Shown here: in pieces, positions 8,799 to 17,514 of the stretch
Layout of the letters: each line of letters starts with the position of its first letter
Position numbering within the stretch: position 1 is the stretch's first letter
Origin: an uncultured Draconibacterium sp.
Lineage (GTDB): Bacteria > Bacteroidota > Bacteroidia > Bacteroidales > Prolixibacteraceae
Assembly: GCF_913060805.1 (NCBI RefSeq)
Contig: NZ_CAJXTC010000002.1
Location: 179,208 to 243,207 of the forward strand
Length of the DNA: 64,000 bases
Direction: 5' to 3'
The notes under the pieces: model-generated
The model's database searches: none
Seen by the model: the letters and a program-made list of their open reading frames with translations, nothing else
What the model was told of the DNA's origin: nothing
Position numbers and translations under genes: made by a program

Positions 8799-9899
8799 AT
8801 GGCTTGTGTAAAAGTTACTTTAAGAAAACGTGCGATTTCAAAAGGAAGATTATCGCTTTATTTGGATTATTATCCTGCTATAAGGAATCCGTATACGATG
8901 AAACTGACACGCAGAGAGTTTCTCGGCATATACATTTACAAAAAGCCAAGAACAGAGCTTGAGAAGGAATACAACCGCGAAGTACTGAACAAAGCTGAAG
9001 GTATTCGAGCAATCAGGGTACAATCGCTAATAAATGATCAATTTGGATTTCTGGACAAGCATAAACTTAAAGCAGACTTTTTAGATTACTTCTACAAAAT
9101 TGCCCTAAAGAAAGATCAGAAGTGGATGATGGTATATGCTCATTTTGAGAAATTCGTGAATGGCAAATGCTTATTTGAGGACATAACGGTTGATTTAAGT
9201 AGAAAATTCAGGTCATATCTACTGAGTGCAAAACAGCTAAAACATACAAAATTGCCCATTTCTCAAAACTCTGCAGCTTCATATTTCTCAACATATAGGG
9301 CACTATTAAAACTGGCTTATCGGGACAAATTAATATTTGAGAATATAAACGACTTTTTGGAAAGCATTGAAACTGTCGATACCAAAATTGAATACCTGAC
9401 ATTAGAAGAACTCAAAACGCTTGCAGCAACTCCTTGCGACATATCTGTTTTGAAATCTGCTTCATTATTCTCGTGTTTGACCGGATTACGGATCAGCGAT
9501 ATCTTAAACTTAAGATGGGATAATATTATTCCAGCATCCGAAGGCGAATTTTGTATGCGGTTAAAAACCGAAAAAACCGATACGGAAACAACATTACCTC
9601 TAAGCAATGAAGCGCTGCAATTATGCGGTAAACGCAGTAATGGAAGAGTTTTTAAAGATCTGGAGAGAAGCATGACTTTTCAACCGTTGAAGAATTGGGT
9701 TGCCTCGGCCGGAATAAAGAAGAAGATAACATTTCACTGTTTCCGACATACTTTTGCCACCTTACAGATAGCTCTTGGCACAGATATTTACACCGTTTCT
9801 AAAATGCTAACTCATAAAAACGTTTCAACTACTCAGATTTATGCCGATTTAGTTAATGAAAAGAAACGGGAGTCTGCCAACAAGATTAGTTTAAAATAG
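8799..9899 (+). CDS. Tyrosine recombinase / integrase
   Basis: The 366-residue site-specific recombinase has an N-terminal SAM-like core-binding domain (about residues 90-185) and the catalytic domain. Catalytic residues are visible as Arg231 in TGLRISD, the HxxR pair His313/Arg316 in HCFRHTFAT, His339 in LTHKN and the nucleophile Tyr348 in TTQIYADL. This is the CTnDOT/NBU-like class common in Bacteroidota elements. It should carry out integration and excision at the mnmE site. It lies directly behind the multi-HTH gene. Confidence 0.93.
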   Translation: MACVKVTLRKRAISKGRLSLYLDYYPAIRNPYTMKLTRREFLGIYIYKKPRTELEKEYNREVLNKAEGIRAIRVQSLINDQFGFLDKHKLKADFLDYFYKIALKKDQKWMMVYAHFEKFVNGKCLFEDITVDLSRKFRSYLLSAKQLKHTKLPISQNSAASYFSTYRALLKLAYRDKLIFENINDFLESIETVDTKIEYLTLEELKTLAATPCDISVLKSASLFSCLTGLRISDILNLRWDNIIPASEGEFCMRLKTEKTDTETTLPLSNEALQLCGKRSNGRVFKDLERSMTFQPLKNWVASAGIKKKITFHCFRHTFATLQIALGTDIYTVSKMLTHKNVSTTQIYADLVNEKKRESANKISLK

Positions 9900-9904
9900 T
9901 TTCT

Positions 9905-10603
9905 ATGACGATTAAGAAACCGGAAAATATTATTCTTATTCTTCTTGTTTGCTGTGCCATTTTGGTTTTGGCGACATTAACAAGGTATTTCTGCTTATTA
10001 ACTAAACTTGATTTATTTACAGCGAATATCGTTTTCTTAATTGTCGTTGTATTTTCAGTGGCTGTGTATATCAGTATTAATAGCCTGATCGATAATTTTT
10101 TGCTACCCCGGATAATTTCTTCTAAAGTATTTGAGAGAAAAGAATCTGCTAATAATGAGATAAAAGCAGGTTTGGAATATATTCCCAACAACGTCCCGAC
10201 AAATGAAATACGCGAAACATTTCAGGAAACATCAGATCAGAAAAAGCAAAAATTATTAAAACAAGCTCTCCAATATTCCCAAGAAGTTTTTGCTCCGTAT
10301 GCATCAGATTCTGAACTTTTAAGACTGTGTACATTTGTAGAAATGTATTCAAATGGTGAAGAATTAAAATCGATACAACCAATAAAAGTTGACAAGCAAT
10401 TAAAGGTTAACGACATCTATCATTATGGGTGGAATATTTGGAACCATTTTCGATTAACAGACCAACTATCCATCTCCCATTTCCTTAAAATGGTGTTTGC
10501 CCCTACCCTTCAGGAAGTCAGTGAAATAAAGACAATCAAGAAAAAACTGAGAATTCCTGACAGCAACTGTAATATTCCAATCAAGTATAAACTCAGCAAC
10601 TAA
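9905..10603 (+). CDS. Small two-helix membrane protein of the mobile element
   Basis: The 232-residue product has two hydrophobic segments at about residues 8-32 and 38-60, then a charged cytoplasmic region with no motif I recognise. It starts 5 nt after the integrase stop, so it is probably translated from the same message. A terminator-like hairpin follows it. Function is unknown. Confidence 0.65.
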   Translation: MTIKKPENIILILLVCCAILVLATLTRYFCLLTKLDLFTANIVFLIVVVFSVAVYISINSLIDNFLLPRIISSKVFERKESANNEIKAGLEYIPNNVPTNEIRETFQETSDQKKQKLLKQALQYSQEVFAPYASDSELLRLCTFVEMYSNGEELKSIQPIKVDKQLKVNDIYHYGWNIWNHFRLTDQLSISHFLKMVFAPTLQEVSEIKTIKKKLRIPDSNCNIPIKYKLSN

Positions 10604-10629
10604 ACATTCTCGATCTCCGGTGTTTCTAT

Positions 10630-10673
10630 GGTGTTTTTTTGGTGACTTAAAGGCACCTGTAAAACACCTTTTT
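10630..10673 (+). terminator. Terminator-like hairpin after the integrase unit
   Basis: An imperfect stem pairs 10630-10644 (GGTG...GGTG) with 10654-10668 (CACCTGTAAAACACC) and is followed by TTTTT. It separates the integrase unit from the excisionase/primase unit. Confidence 0.6.
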
Positions 10674-10705
10674 CATTTGTACACAAACAATTAAAAACAG
10701 TTGCC

Positions 10706-11077
10706 ATGTGTAAAGATGAAATTACATTCGAAAAGTTACCGGAAGCTGTAGGCTTTCTAATTCATGAAGTAACGCAGTTAAGAAATCTGATCGAAGAAAT
10801 CCAAAGGCCGGATATTCCGAAAAGGCCAATCGAGATCAATGAGGCTTGTAAAATTCTTATGAAAGCCAAATCAACAGTTTATACTCTTGTCCGAAAAGGA
10901 AGCATTCCCTGCTATAAAAGTGGCAAGAAGCTCTATTTCTATGAGGATGAATTATTGGAATGGATAAATACAGGCCGGAAAAATAGTTCGGCCTGTATTC
11001 ATTCGCATATTCCTGCAATAATGACACCTGAAGTTCTCTCAGAAGACTATTCCATTCCATTTTCAAAAAAACGATAA
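10706..11077 (+). CDS. Excisionase-like HTH protein
   Basis: The 123-residue protein contains one excisionase-type winged HTH at about residues 38-88, with the pattern INEACKILMKAKSTVYTLV, the turn SIPCYKSGKK and the final helix EDELLEWI. Proteins of this size at this position in Bacteroidota mobilizable elements act as excision factors or regulators of the replication/mobilisation genes; that role is inference here. It lies 12 nt before the primase-like gene, suggesting co-transcription. Confidence 0.8.
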   Translation: MCKDEITFEKLPEAVGFLIHEVTQLRNLIEEIQRPDIPKRPIEINEACKILMKAKSTVYTLVRKGSIPCYKSGKKLYFYEDELLEWINTGRKNSSACIHSHIPAIMTPEVLSEDYSIPFSKKR

Positions 11078-11089
11078 ACACCAGCTAAG

Positions 11090-12163
11090 ATGAATACTTT
11101 TAGATTTAAACTTGAACCATATCAAGGAGCTTCAACACGACATACATGCCCTGCTTGTAATAAGAAGAATGTATTTGTTAGATATATTGATACAGAAAAG
11201 CAGATTACCTTTCCCAAAAATGTTGGGAGGTGTAACCGTGAAGAAAAATGCGGCTATCATTATACGCCCAGTCAATACTTTCAGGATAACAATTACATTT
11301 TACCTAAAACACGTGGAACCTCCCTCCCTTCCAACAGTGCTCCAGAAACCATTCAGGCGATAAGTTTTATCGATAATGATCTATTATACCAAAGCCAAAG
11401 ATCCTATAAGGATAATAATCTGTTTCAGTTTCTATGTTCACAAATTGGGGAAACTGCAGCTCTGGAACTATTTGCGAAGTACAAACTTGGAACTTCTAAA
11501 ATATGGGATGGGGCAACAATATTTTGGCAAGTGGATTCCAACGGAAATATTCGCACCGGTAAAATTATGCAATACTCACCCAAAACAGGGAAACGGATAA
11601 AACATCCGTTCAATCACATCTCCTGGGTACATTTCCGAATTAAGCACGAAGATTTTAAACTCAAACAGTGTTTTTTCGGCGAACACCTACTTAAAGAAGA
11701 TATTTCGAAACCAATTGGAATAGTAGAAAGTGAAAAAAGTGCTGTAATTGCTGCCCATTTTTTAAAAGATTACCGTTGGATTGCTTCCGGTGGAAAATAT
11801 GGAAGTCTGAATACCAGTAATTTTAAAATCCTATCAGATCAGAAAGTGGTTTTATTTCCTGATCAGGGTGCTTTCAAAACATGGTACAGAAAAGCCAAAC
11901 TAATGAAAAGATATGGCATCGACATTCGAATTTCTGACTTTTTGGAAGGCTTAAGTAAGACTGAAAAATTACCAGCTGGTTACGATATTGCAGACTATTT
12001 AATCGAAAAACTAACACCGGAGACAAGGTACATTACAGAGCAAATGATAAAGCAAAATCCAGCTTTAAAATTGCTGATTAAAAAGTTTGAACTAGTGCCG
12101 GACGATAGTCTGAAGGAGGAAATCACCTTGAATTTCTCTCAACGAAAACAACTGAAATTATAA
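11090..12163 (+). CDS. DUF6371-type primase-like protein
   Basis: The 357-residue protein opens with a CHC2-like zinc finger (CPAC near residue 19 and GRCNREEKCGY near 44-54), as in DnaG-type primases. A Toprim-like region follows, seen in GIVESEKSAVIAAHFL and VVLFPDQGAFKTWYRKA. This combination is typical of DUF6371 proteins carried by Bacteroidota mobilizable elements, where they likely support replication of the excised circle. It is probably co-transcribed with the preceding excisionase-like gene. Confidence 0.75.
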   Translation: MNTFRFKLEPYQGASTRHTCPACNKKNVFVRYIDTEKQITFPKNVGRCNREEKCGYHYTPSQYFQDNNYILPKTRGTSLPSNSAPETIQAISFIDNDLLYQSQRSYKDNNLFQFLCSQIGETAALELFAKYKLGTSKIWDGATIFWQVDSNGNIRTGKIMQYSPKTGKRIKHPFNHISWVHFRIKHEDFKLKQCFFGEHLLKEDISKPIGIVESEKSAVIAAHFLKDYRWIASGGKYGSLNTSNFKILSDQKVVLFPDQGAFKTWYRKAKLMKRYGIDIRISDFLEGLSKTEKLPAGYDIADYLIEKLTPETRYITEQMIKQNPALKLLIKKFELVPDDSLKEEITLNFSQRKQLKL

Positions 12164-12266
12164 GGCCTCAAACGCTAATACCCTGTCAGTTTTATGCGAA
12201 GCAAGTTTATGTTTTGGTATTACCAAAACCCTTGCTTCTGCATCCCGCTGGTCTAAGTAGAAGAAA

Positions 12267-12611
12267 ATGAACAGTTATAAAAAAGGTGGTAGACCCACAA
12301 AAATTGTCTCCGAAAAGAAAACTTATATCGTCAGTTTGAAGATGTCAACTGAAGAATATTATACGCTAAAAGGTAAAGCTTCAGAAGCCAAAACATCCAT
12401 GAGTGAGATTATCCGACAGTCTATTGCTTCATGCACGATTATTCAAAGGTTGACACCTGAGCTGAACGATCATATCAGAAAGCTTTGCGGAATGGCTAAC
12501 AATCTAAATCAAATAGCTAAGAAGGCTAATGCGGGAGGATACAAAAACGCCAGAACAGAGTATCTGTATTTAGCTGGTGAGATTGACAAAATCATTGACA
12601 AAATTAAATGA
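12267..12611 (+). CDS. MobC-like relaxosome accessory protein
   Basis: The 114-residue protein has a basic N-terminus, a ribbon-helix-helix-like region (VSLKMSTEEYYTLKGKA) and the MobC signature LCGMANNLNQIAKKAN at about residues 72-87. It should help the relaxase open DNA at the transfer origin. Its stop overlaps the relaxase start by 4 nt, so the two are translationally coupled. The 103-nt gap upstream includes GTATTACCAAAACCC and flanking inverted stretches and is a reasonable place to look for oriT. Confidence 0.85.
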   Translation: MNSYKKGGRPTKIVSEKKTYIVSLKMSTEEYYTLKGKASEAKTSMSEIIRQSIASCTIIQRLTPELNDHIRKLCGMANNLNQIAKKANAGGYKNARTEYLYLAGEIDKIIDKIK

Positions 12612-13507
12612 TCGCAAAAATTATCAAAGGAAAAGGTTTTAAAGGAGCGGTGGAATATGTACTTGACAAAAAGAAGGCAGCCGAAATTCTTTCCACAGAT
12701 GGAGTTAGAACCAAAAACTCCAAAGCTATTATTCAGAGTTTTATCCAACAGACAAACCTGAATCCCAGAGTGACCAAAACGGTTGGTCATATTTCTCTTG
12801 ATTTTTCTGCGCAGGACAAGGACAACCTTAGTAATCCTAAAATAGTGGAAATTGCTCACGATTACATGAAGAGAATGGACATTAAAGACACCCAATATAT
12901 AATCGTTCGCCACTATGACAAGGAGCATCCACACGTTCACCTGGTCTTTAACAGAGTAAATAATCAAGGCAAAACCATTTCAGATAAAAATGATCGCTTT
13001 CGAAGCGAAAAGATCTGTAAGGACCTGACTTTTGATTTCGGACTCTATTTCGCGAAAGGAAAAGAGAATGTAAAAGAACACCGTCTGCGAGAGCCGGATA
13101 AAACCAAATATGAAATATACAATACACTAAAAGAGGTTGTACCTAATTGTAAGTCATGGAACGCTCTGATTCAAGCCTTGAAAGAACAAGGAATACAAAC
13201 TTCTTTTAAATATAAAGGGCGTACAGGCGAGGTTCAGGGAATAATATTCACAAAAAACAACTTCAAATTCAATGGTTCTAAAGTTGACCGGCAATTTAGT
13301 TTCTCCAAAATAAACAGGCAAATACAGCAAAATATTTCGCGCGAATCCCGCATCAATACAAAATATAGCCGTGGACGTGAAATGAATCCATTAGTAGATC
13401 TATCATTATCGGCATATAAATACAGGCATATTGACAGAGAAAACCATAGTTCTTCTGTAAATCTGAGGAAAAAGCGAAAAAACGGGGATCGAGGATTAAG
13501 CAGGTAA
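12608..13507 (+). CDS. Relaxase / mobilization nuclease
   Basis: The 299-residue protein begins with the relaxase start IAKIIKGKGFKGAVEYVL. It has the motif VGHISLDFSAQD and the metal-binding histidine motif HYDKEHPHVHLVFNRV at about residues 101-116. This is the MOBP-like relaxase of Bacteroides mobilizable elements, which nicks oriT and pilots the strand into the recipient with a helper element's conjugation machinery. The C-terminal part is short and basic; no helicase domain is present. Confidence 0.92.
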   Translation: MIAKIIKGKGFKGAVEYVLDKKKAAEILSTDGVRTKNSKAIIQSFIQQTNLNPRVTKTVGHISLDFSAQDKDNLSNPKIVEIAHDYMKRMDIKDTQYIIVRHYDKEHPHVHLVFNRVNNQGKTISDKNDRFRSEKICKDLTFDFGLYFAKGKENVKEHRLREPDKTKYEIYNTLKEVVPNCKSWNALIQALKEQGIQTSFKYKGRTGEVQGIIFTKNNFKFNGSKVDRQFSFSKINRQIQQNISRESRINTKYSRGREMNPLVDLSLSAYKYRHIDRENHSSSVNLRKKRKNGDRGLSR

Positions 13508-13515
13508 TTAAATAA

Positions 13516-14175
13516 TTGAATATGAGTAACAATAGTTTAATAGCAGCCATGTTTGAGGAAATCAAAAAGAGGCTATCAACAATTGAAAAAGAGATGGGAA
13601 ACAACAACACTGATCAAAAGCCTAAAGAAGATACTCCAAAACAAGAGGAACGGCAGAAGTTTGTTTCGGCCCATACATTTTTGAATCAAATCCAACGGAT
13701 AATAGAAATCTCGTTTCAAAAAAAAATTGATACGACTAACTCAGAAATTCAGCTAACTAAATCTGACATTACAAATCGTATTAAACAGTTAGAAACAAGT
13801 ATCGAAAGTTTAAAATGTTTCCCTAAAAAGAAAAAAAGGAACCTTGCGGTCAGCGAGCTGAAAATATGGAAGATTGGATCAACTACTGTATTTGTATTGC
13901 TCCTGTTGTGTATTGGCGCCCTAAAAATTCAAAATGTAAGACTAATGAATAATGACCTGAAGTACAGATATATTAACTCACTTCAGGGAATTGATTCAAT
14001 AGGTTTGAGAAATATGGAAACGGTGTTTCATATTAAGCGAGACAAAGAATTTATAAATGACATTCGAAAAGCTGTGGAAACATACGAATTGAATGTTAAA
14101 AAAGGGCTTAAGGACAAAGGAAATGTAACCAATCCTGAACCTGCAAATTCTTTTGATGAAAGCTTGCCAAAATGA
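13516..14175 (+). CDS. Coiled-coil membrane protein of the mobile element
   Basis: The 219-residue protein has a charged, coiled-coil-prone N-terminal half, one membrane helix at about residues 121-140 (TVFVLLLLCIGALKI) and a C-terminal domain without recognised motif. It follows the relaxase by 8 nt and should be co-expressed. A role at the membrane during mobilisation is possible but only inferred from position. Confidence 0.6.
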   Translation: MNMSNNSLIAAMFEEIKKRLSTIEKEMGNNNTDQKPKEDTPKQEERQKFVSAHTFLNQIQRIIEISFQKKIDTTNSEIQLTKSDITNRIKQLETSIESLKCFPKKKKRNLAVSELKIWKIGSTTVFVLLLLCIGALKIQNVRLMNNDLKYRYINSLQGIDSIGLRNMETVFHIKRDKEFINDIRKAVETYELNVKKGLKDKGNVTNPEPANSFDESLPK

Positions 14176-14179
14176 ACTC

Positions 14180-14269
14180 CATTCAATTTAAAGGTGATTC
14201 CAAATCACAAACAAAAGTATTCAATTCAATCCAAACAAGCCTGCGGTTGCAAAAGACTTCGGCATAAAT
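14180..14269. repeat. 90 bp direct repeat, copy 1
   Basis: This stretch matches 21491-21579 with two substitutions and a one-base indel. It begins 4 nt after the last element gene. Read on the minus strand it contains a short frame MPKSFATAGLFGLN-stop, kept in both copies with one synonymous change. It may be the right end of the mobile element. Confidence 0.85.
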
Positions 14270-14286
14270 ACCATGATGTGTATAAT

Positions 14287-17004
14287 CTACATCGGTTTAT
14301 ATGTTATTTGATATTCGATATTATCAGTTATTACAATTTCATATAAATTATTGTCAACCTTAACAATTTCACCAACGGATGATTGTGGTTTTTTTGAAGA
14401 CCTGAAACGACAAATTCCATTTGGCATATCTGCTTTTAATTTAATGGTATTTTTATCCATGTAAACTTTTACAAATCCGTGTTTAACCGGAACCGATGCA
14501 TCAAACCAATCTAAACCAGATAAGTTTGGTTCAACAAGGTACGATGTATATCCAGGTTCTAATGGCCGTATTCCGGCTATATACTTACCAGTGATAAGAA
14601 TAGGGCCTGCATTCCACAAGTGACAGAGGCTTTTACCGTACGGTCGTCCGCTCCATCTATAATGATTTGCGCCTGCAAGGCTGGAATCAAAATCTTCCCA
14701 AAAAGTGGTTGCGCCAAGTTCCAGCATTCCCTTGCAATACTCTATCATTTTATTGACAGCATATTCATGTTCGTTCATTTCGCAAAGGGCAGACCATTCA
14801 AAATATCTATGAAATGGTGCTTTCACTTCCGGTATCGAATCGTTTAAAAGCACATGCTCTTTCACCAGTAATTTTTCCCGGTCATCAAGCAAATCCATTA
14901 AAAGCGCATAGTAATTTGCATACCTCGTTACCAGAGTGGGATTATAAGGACTTTGTTCCATTTTGTCCTTTTCCTTAACCGTATCAACGACATGGTGCAC
15001 AAAGCCTTTAAGGCTGTCATTCCAAAGTGTTTCTTTAATTTTTGGTTTTAACCGGAATGCTAATGAATCGTATACAACAGCTTCCTCTTTTTTACCGATG
15101 ATATTTGCCATTTCAGCCATCGAACTAAGGCTTTTCCAAAACAGCACCTGCTCAAGGGAAATTATCCCATAACCAGGTCTGATTTTACTCCAATCGATGA
15201 ATACCCAATCAACACTCCAATCTACTTCAAAAAAACCATCATCATTTGTTTTTTCTAAACAATAATCCATCATAGATTTCATATTATCGAAGTTTGCATA
15301 AATAAAGCTGGTATCTGCTGTATAAAGGAAATGGTTGTAATTGTTTATAAACCAGTAAAAAGTATATTCCGGTATGGTGTTTATGTGATGTATGACTGGA
15401 TCGTGCCCCCTAAGAGCTATAAGTGAACGGCGTACAATATCTTCATCAAAATAGTGGTAATAATTTAATGGAAGGCCAATAAACACATCACCCGACCAGC
15501 ACCATCTGTCACGTTTAATACCATCTGTCATTAATTCACGGGTGTTCAATTCAAGTGTTCTTGATGATGCATTAAATATTTGGTTTAGTATAGTATCAGA
15601 ACACTCGAATGTGCCTTTCTTTTTTATCGGTAGATATTCGTATAAATGAGAAACATTACCTATACTTATTCCACTATCAGGTTGAATATTTACATATCGA
15701 AAAGCCATTGGTACAGGTAGCGTGTCATTGGTTGGAGAAGTAAAATCAATGCTTCTTGTTTCCCAGGTTTCTGCAATTTTACCTGCAAGGGCTTCTTCTT
15801 TTGATTCGCCGTAAACGATTAGGATATTCCCCTTTCCTTTAATGTCTTTCAATATAACGCGTCCAAAAGTTTCTTGTCCAAAATCGACAAAAACCGAGGT
15901 GTCACTACGTTGCAAATTAAGAGGTTCAATCTCTTTTTCTAATAAGCTGAATTCTCCCGGAGGTTTGTCAGGCTTGTTAAAAGTCCAGACTCCTGGTGTA
16001 TTCTGTTTGAAGCGCCAACCAAAACTAGCATTCCACGAGGTATCGGTTATTACGGTTTTGCCTTTTATCAGGAGCGAGGGTAAACTTTTATAATTTACGA
16101 CTTCAACTTGAAGAGTGTGTGTACCTGCAGGAATTAGGACTTTTTCGGGATCAAAATCATAAATTCGATCACCGTTGATCATTAGCGTGAAATCACCATC
16201 GGCGTATATTGAAATGGTTTCCGGCCTGTTTACCGTAACTTCTTTGGAGAATAAAACTTTACCATAAGGTGCATCAACACGCCACAAGGGAGGATAAATT
16301 TGGTTTCGTTCTTTCCTGAGTAAGGATGTTTTTTTATTGAGGAAAATTCCAAAATCTCCCGGATACCAAATCCACCTGGCGCTATCAGAATAATCAACAT
16401 CCTTGAAAGGGGGGAATTCCCAGCGGTCTTCGTTTTTTAGATAATTACCTGATGCAATAGCCCCGGTTGTATCCAAAACAGCCCAATCGCTTAATACAAA
16501 TCCATTATCCTCAGTATCTAAACAATAGTAACTCTTATTCGTTTGTCCAAGTATGAAAAACCAACCTTTGAAGTTATTGCCCGGATTCGGCATACAACTG
16601 GTTAACAGCATGTCTGTGCCATTGTAATTGATGTCTGTTATAATTTGGGTATTTGAAACCTGGAAAGGAAAATAGTGAAGGTTATCCTTAATCCATAGAT
16701 TATTATCTTGATTTCCCACTGTAAAAACATTCTGATTACTCAAATCCATATTAATAGCCTGAGAATCTGCAACAACCTGTGAGCTTTGGATTTGGTTGCT
16801 CAATCTATCAATAAAAATATCAAAGAAACTTGATGTTGCAGAATCTATTTCAGCAGTAGGCTTGATTAATACACATTCTTTTGTTTCCTGAAAAATTTTG
16901 TAAAATGGCCCCTGAAATGTATTACTACCAACTTCTTGGGCTACAATATTGAATGATACGATAAATGAAATAAATATTGTAACGAAATATTTGTCGATTT
17001 TCAT
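14287..17004 (-). CDS. Exported GH78-type alpha-L-rhamnosidase
   Basis: The 905-residue protein has a signal peptide (about residues 1-22, ending VAQ). N-terminal beta-sandwich and jelly-roll domains follow to about residue 455, then an (alpha/alpha)6 catalytic barrel and a C-terminal beta domain. The block MTDGIKRDRWCWSGD at about 492-506 corresponds to the conserved rhamnosidase segment that carries acidic catalytic residues; EVDWSVDWVFIDW near 595 is a second conserved stretch. It should remove terminal rhamnose from plant or algal polysaccharides or glycosides in the periplasm or at the surface. No T9SS sorting domain is visible. No SusC/D pair is nearby, so it is not in a classical PUL within this window. 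Confidence 0.8.
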   Translation of the reverse strand: MKIDKYFVTIFISFIVSFNIVAQEVGSNTFQGPFYKIFQETKECVLIKPTAEIDSATSSFFDIFIDRLSNQIQSSQVVADSQAINMDLSNQNVFTVGNQDNNLWIKDNLHYFPFQVSNTQIITDINYNGTDMLLTSCMPNPGNNFKGWFFILGQTNKSYYCLDTEDNGFVLSDWAVLDTTGAIASGNYLKNEDRWEFPPFKDVDYSDSARWIWYPGDFGIFLNKKTSLLRKERNQIYPPLWRVDAPYGKVLFSKEVTVNRPETISIYADGDFTLMINGDRIYDFDPEKVLIPAGTHTLQVEVVNYKSLPSLLIKGKTVITDTSWNASFGWRFKQNTPGVWTFNKPDKPPGEFSLLEKEIEPLNLQRSDTSVFVDFGQETFGRVILKDIKGKGNILIVYGESKEEALAGKIAETWETRSIDFTSPTNDTLPVPMAFRYVNIQPDSGISIGNVSHLYEYLPIKKKGTFECSDTILNQIFNASSRTLELNTRELMTDGIKRDRWCWSGDVFIGLPLNYYHYFDEDIVRRSLIALRGHDPVIHHINTIPEYTFYWFINNYNHFLYTADTSFIYANFDNMKSMMDYCLEKTNDDGFFEVDWSVDWVFIDWSKIRPGYGIISLEQVLFWKSLSSMAEMANIIGKKEEAVVYDSLAFRLKPKIKETLWNDSLKGFVHHVVDTVKEKDKMEQSPYNPTLVTRYANYYALLMDLLDDREKLLVKEHVLLNDSIPEVKAPFHRYFEWSALCEMNEHEYAVNKMIEYCKGMLELGATTFWEDFDSSLAGANHYRWSGRPYGKSLCHLWNAGPILITGKYIAGIRPLEPGYTSYLVEPNLSGLDWFDASVPVKHGFVKVYMDKNTIKLKADMPNGICRFRSSKKPQSSVGEIVKVDNNLYEIVITDNIEYQITYKPM

Positions 17005-17084
17005 AACGTTGGTTTTAAAAATAAGTATCTGAAAATTGTAAACAATTTTACACGTCGTTGTTATTCTAATAGTTATAGTACAAG

Positions 17085-17195
17085 ATTCGAACTAAAGAAC
17101 TTTTAATATTTGTAAGAGACTTATTGCTTTAATTTATAAGCTTAAACAGAATTTGATTTTCTATTGAATTACGAAAACTTATTACATAAGGTTCA
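17085..17195. repeat. ~110 bp dispersed repeat type 2, copy 1
   Basis: The stretch from ATTCGAACTAAAGAAC through TTTATAAGCTTAAACAGAAT to ATTACGAAAACT matches 32552-32660 with scattered differences. It lies 81 nt upstream of the rhamnosidase start. Confidence 0.75.
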
Positions 17196-17393
17196 ACACA
17201 AGTCTTTTTTGAAACGCCACTGGTGCCAAATTATAATTGGTGTCTTTTTATTGAAAACAAAGAATCAAAATTTTAAAACTTAAAATCCGTAAAACCTATA
17301 TGCACTACACAAAAAAGTAATTTCTAATTCTTTTGTTTTTGTGAAGCAAGACAGACACGAATCGCCGATACGAGCCAGCTTGTGAAAACATAT

Positions 17394-17423
17394 AAAAAAC
17401 CTCCGTTACCGAAACAACGGAGG
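17394..17423 (-). terminator. Terminator after the beta-helix lipoprotein
   Basis: A perfect stem CCTCCGTT/AACGGAGG (17400-17407 with 17416-17423) is followed by TTTTTT on the minus strand, 92 nt past the stop of the beta-helix gene. Confidence 0.85.
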
Positions 17424-17514
17424 GAAACTGTTTTGTTTTCTAGAACCAATGGATTAAATCATAAATGGTCTGGTTCCCACTACAGTTTTTCTAATTTCAT
17501 GTTTGAAATTATTG

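Larger units (their letters stand above)
7637..14269. mobile_element. Integrative mobilizable element downstream of mnmE
   Basis: Eight plus-strand genes run with one orientation: multi-HTH protein, tyrosine integrase, membrane protein, excisionase-like protein, DUF6371 primase-like protein, MobC, relaxase, coiled-coil membrane protein. This is the gene set of Bacteroidota mobilizable elements, which integrate with a tyrosine recombinase and are mobilised by a helper conjugation system; no type IV secretion genes are present. The left end abuts the mnmE stop. The right end is placed at the end of the 90 bp repeat (14180-14269), but this boundary is inference: the junctions share only a short block (TCGGCA followed closely by TAAAT) rather than a clear long direct repeat. 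Confidence 0.7.
17005..17514. other. Intergenic region with repeat and terminator
   Basis: This 510-nt stretch holds the promoter region of the rhamnosidase gene, one copy of a ~110 bp repeat (17085-17195) and the terminator of the beta-helix gene. I see no gene in it. Confidence 0.6.
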
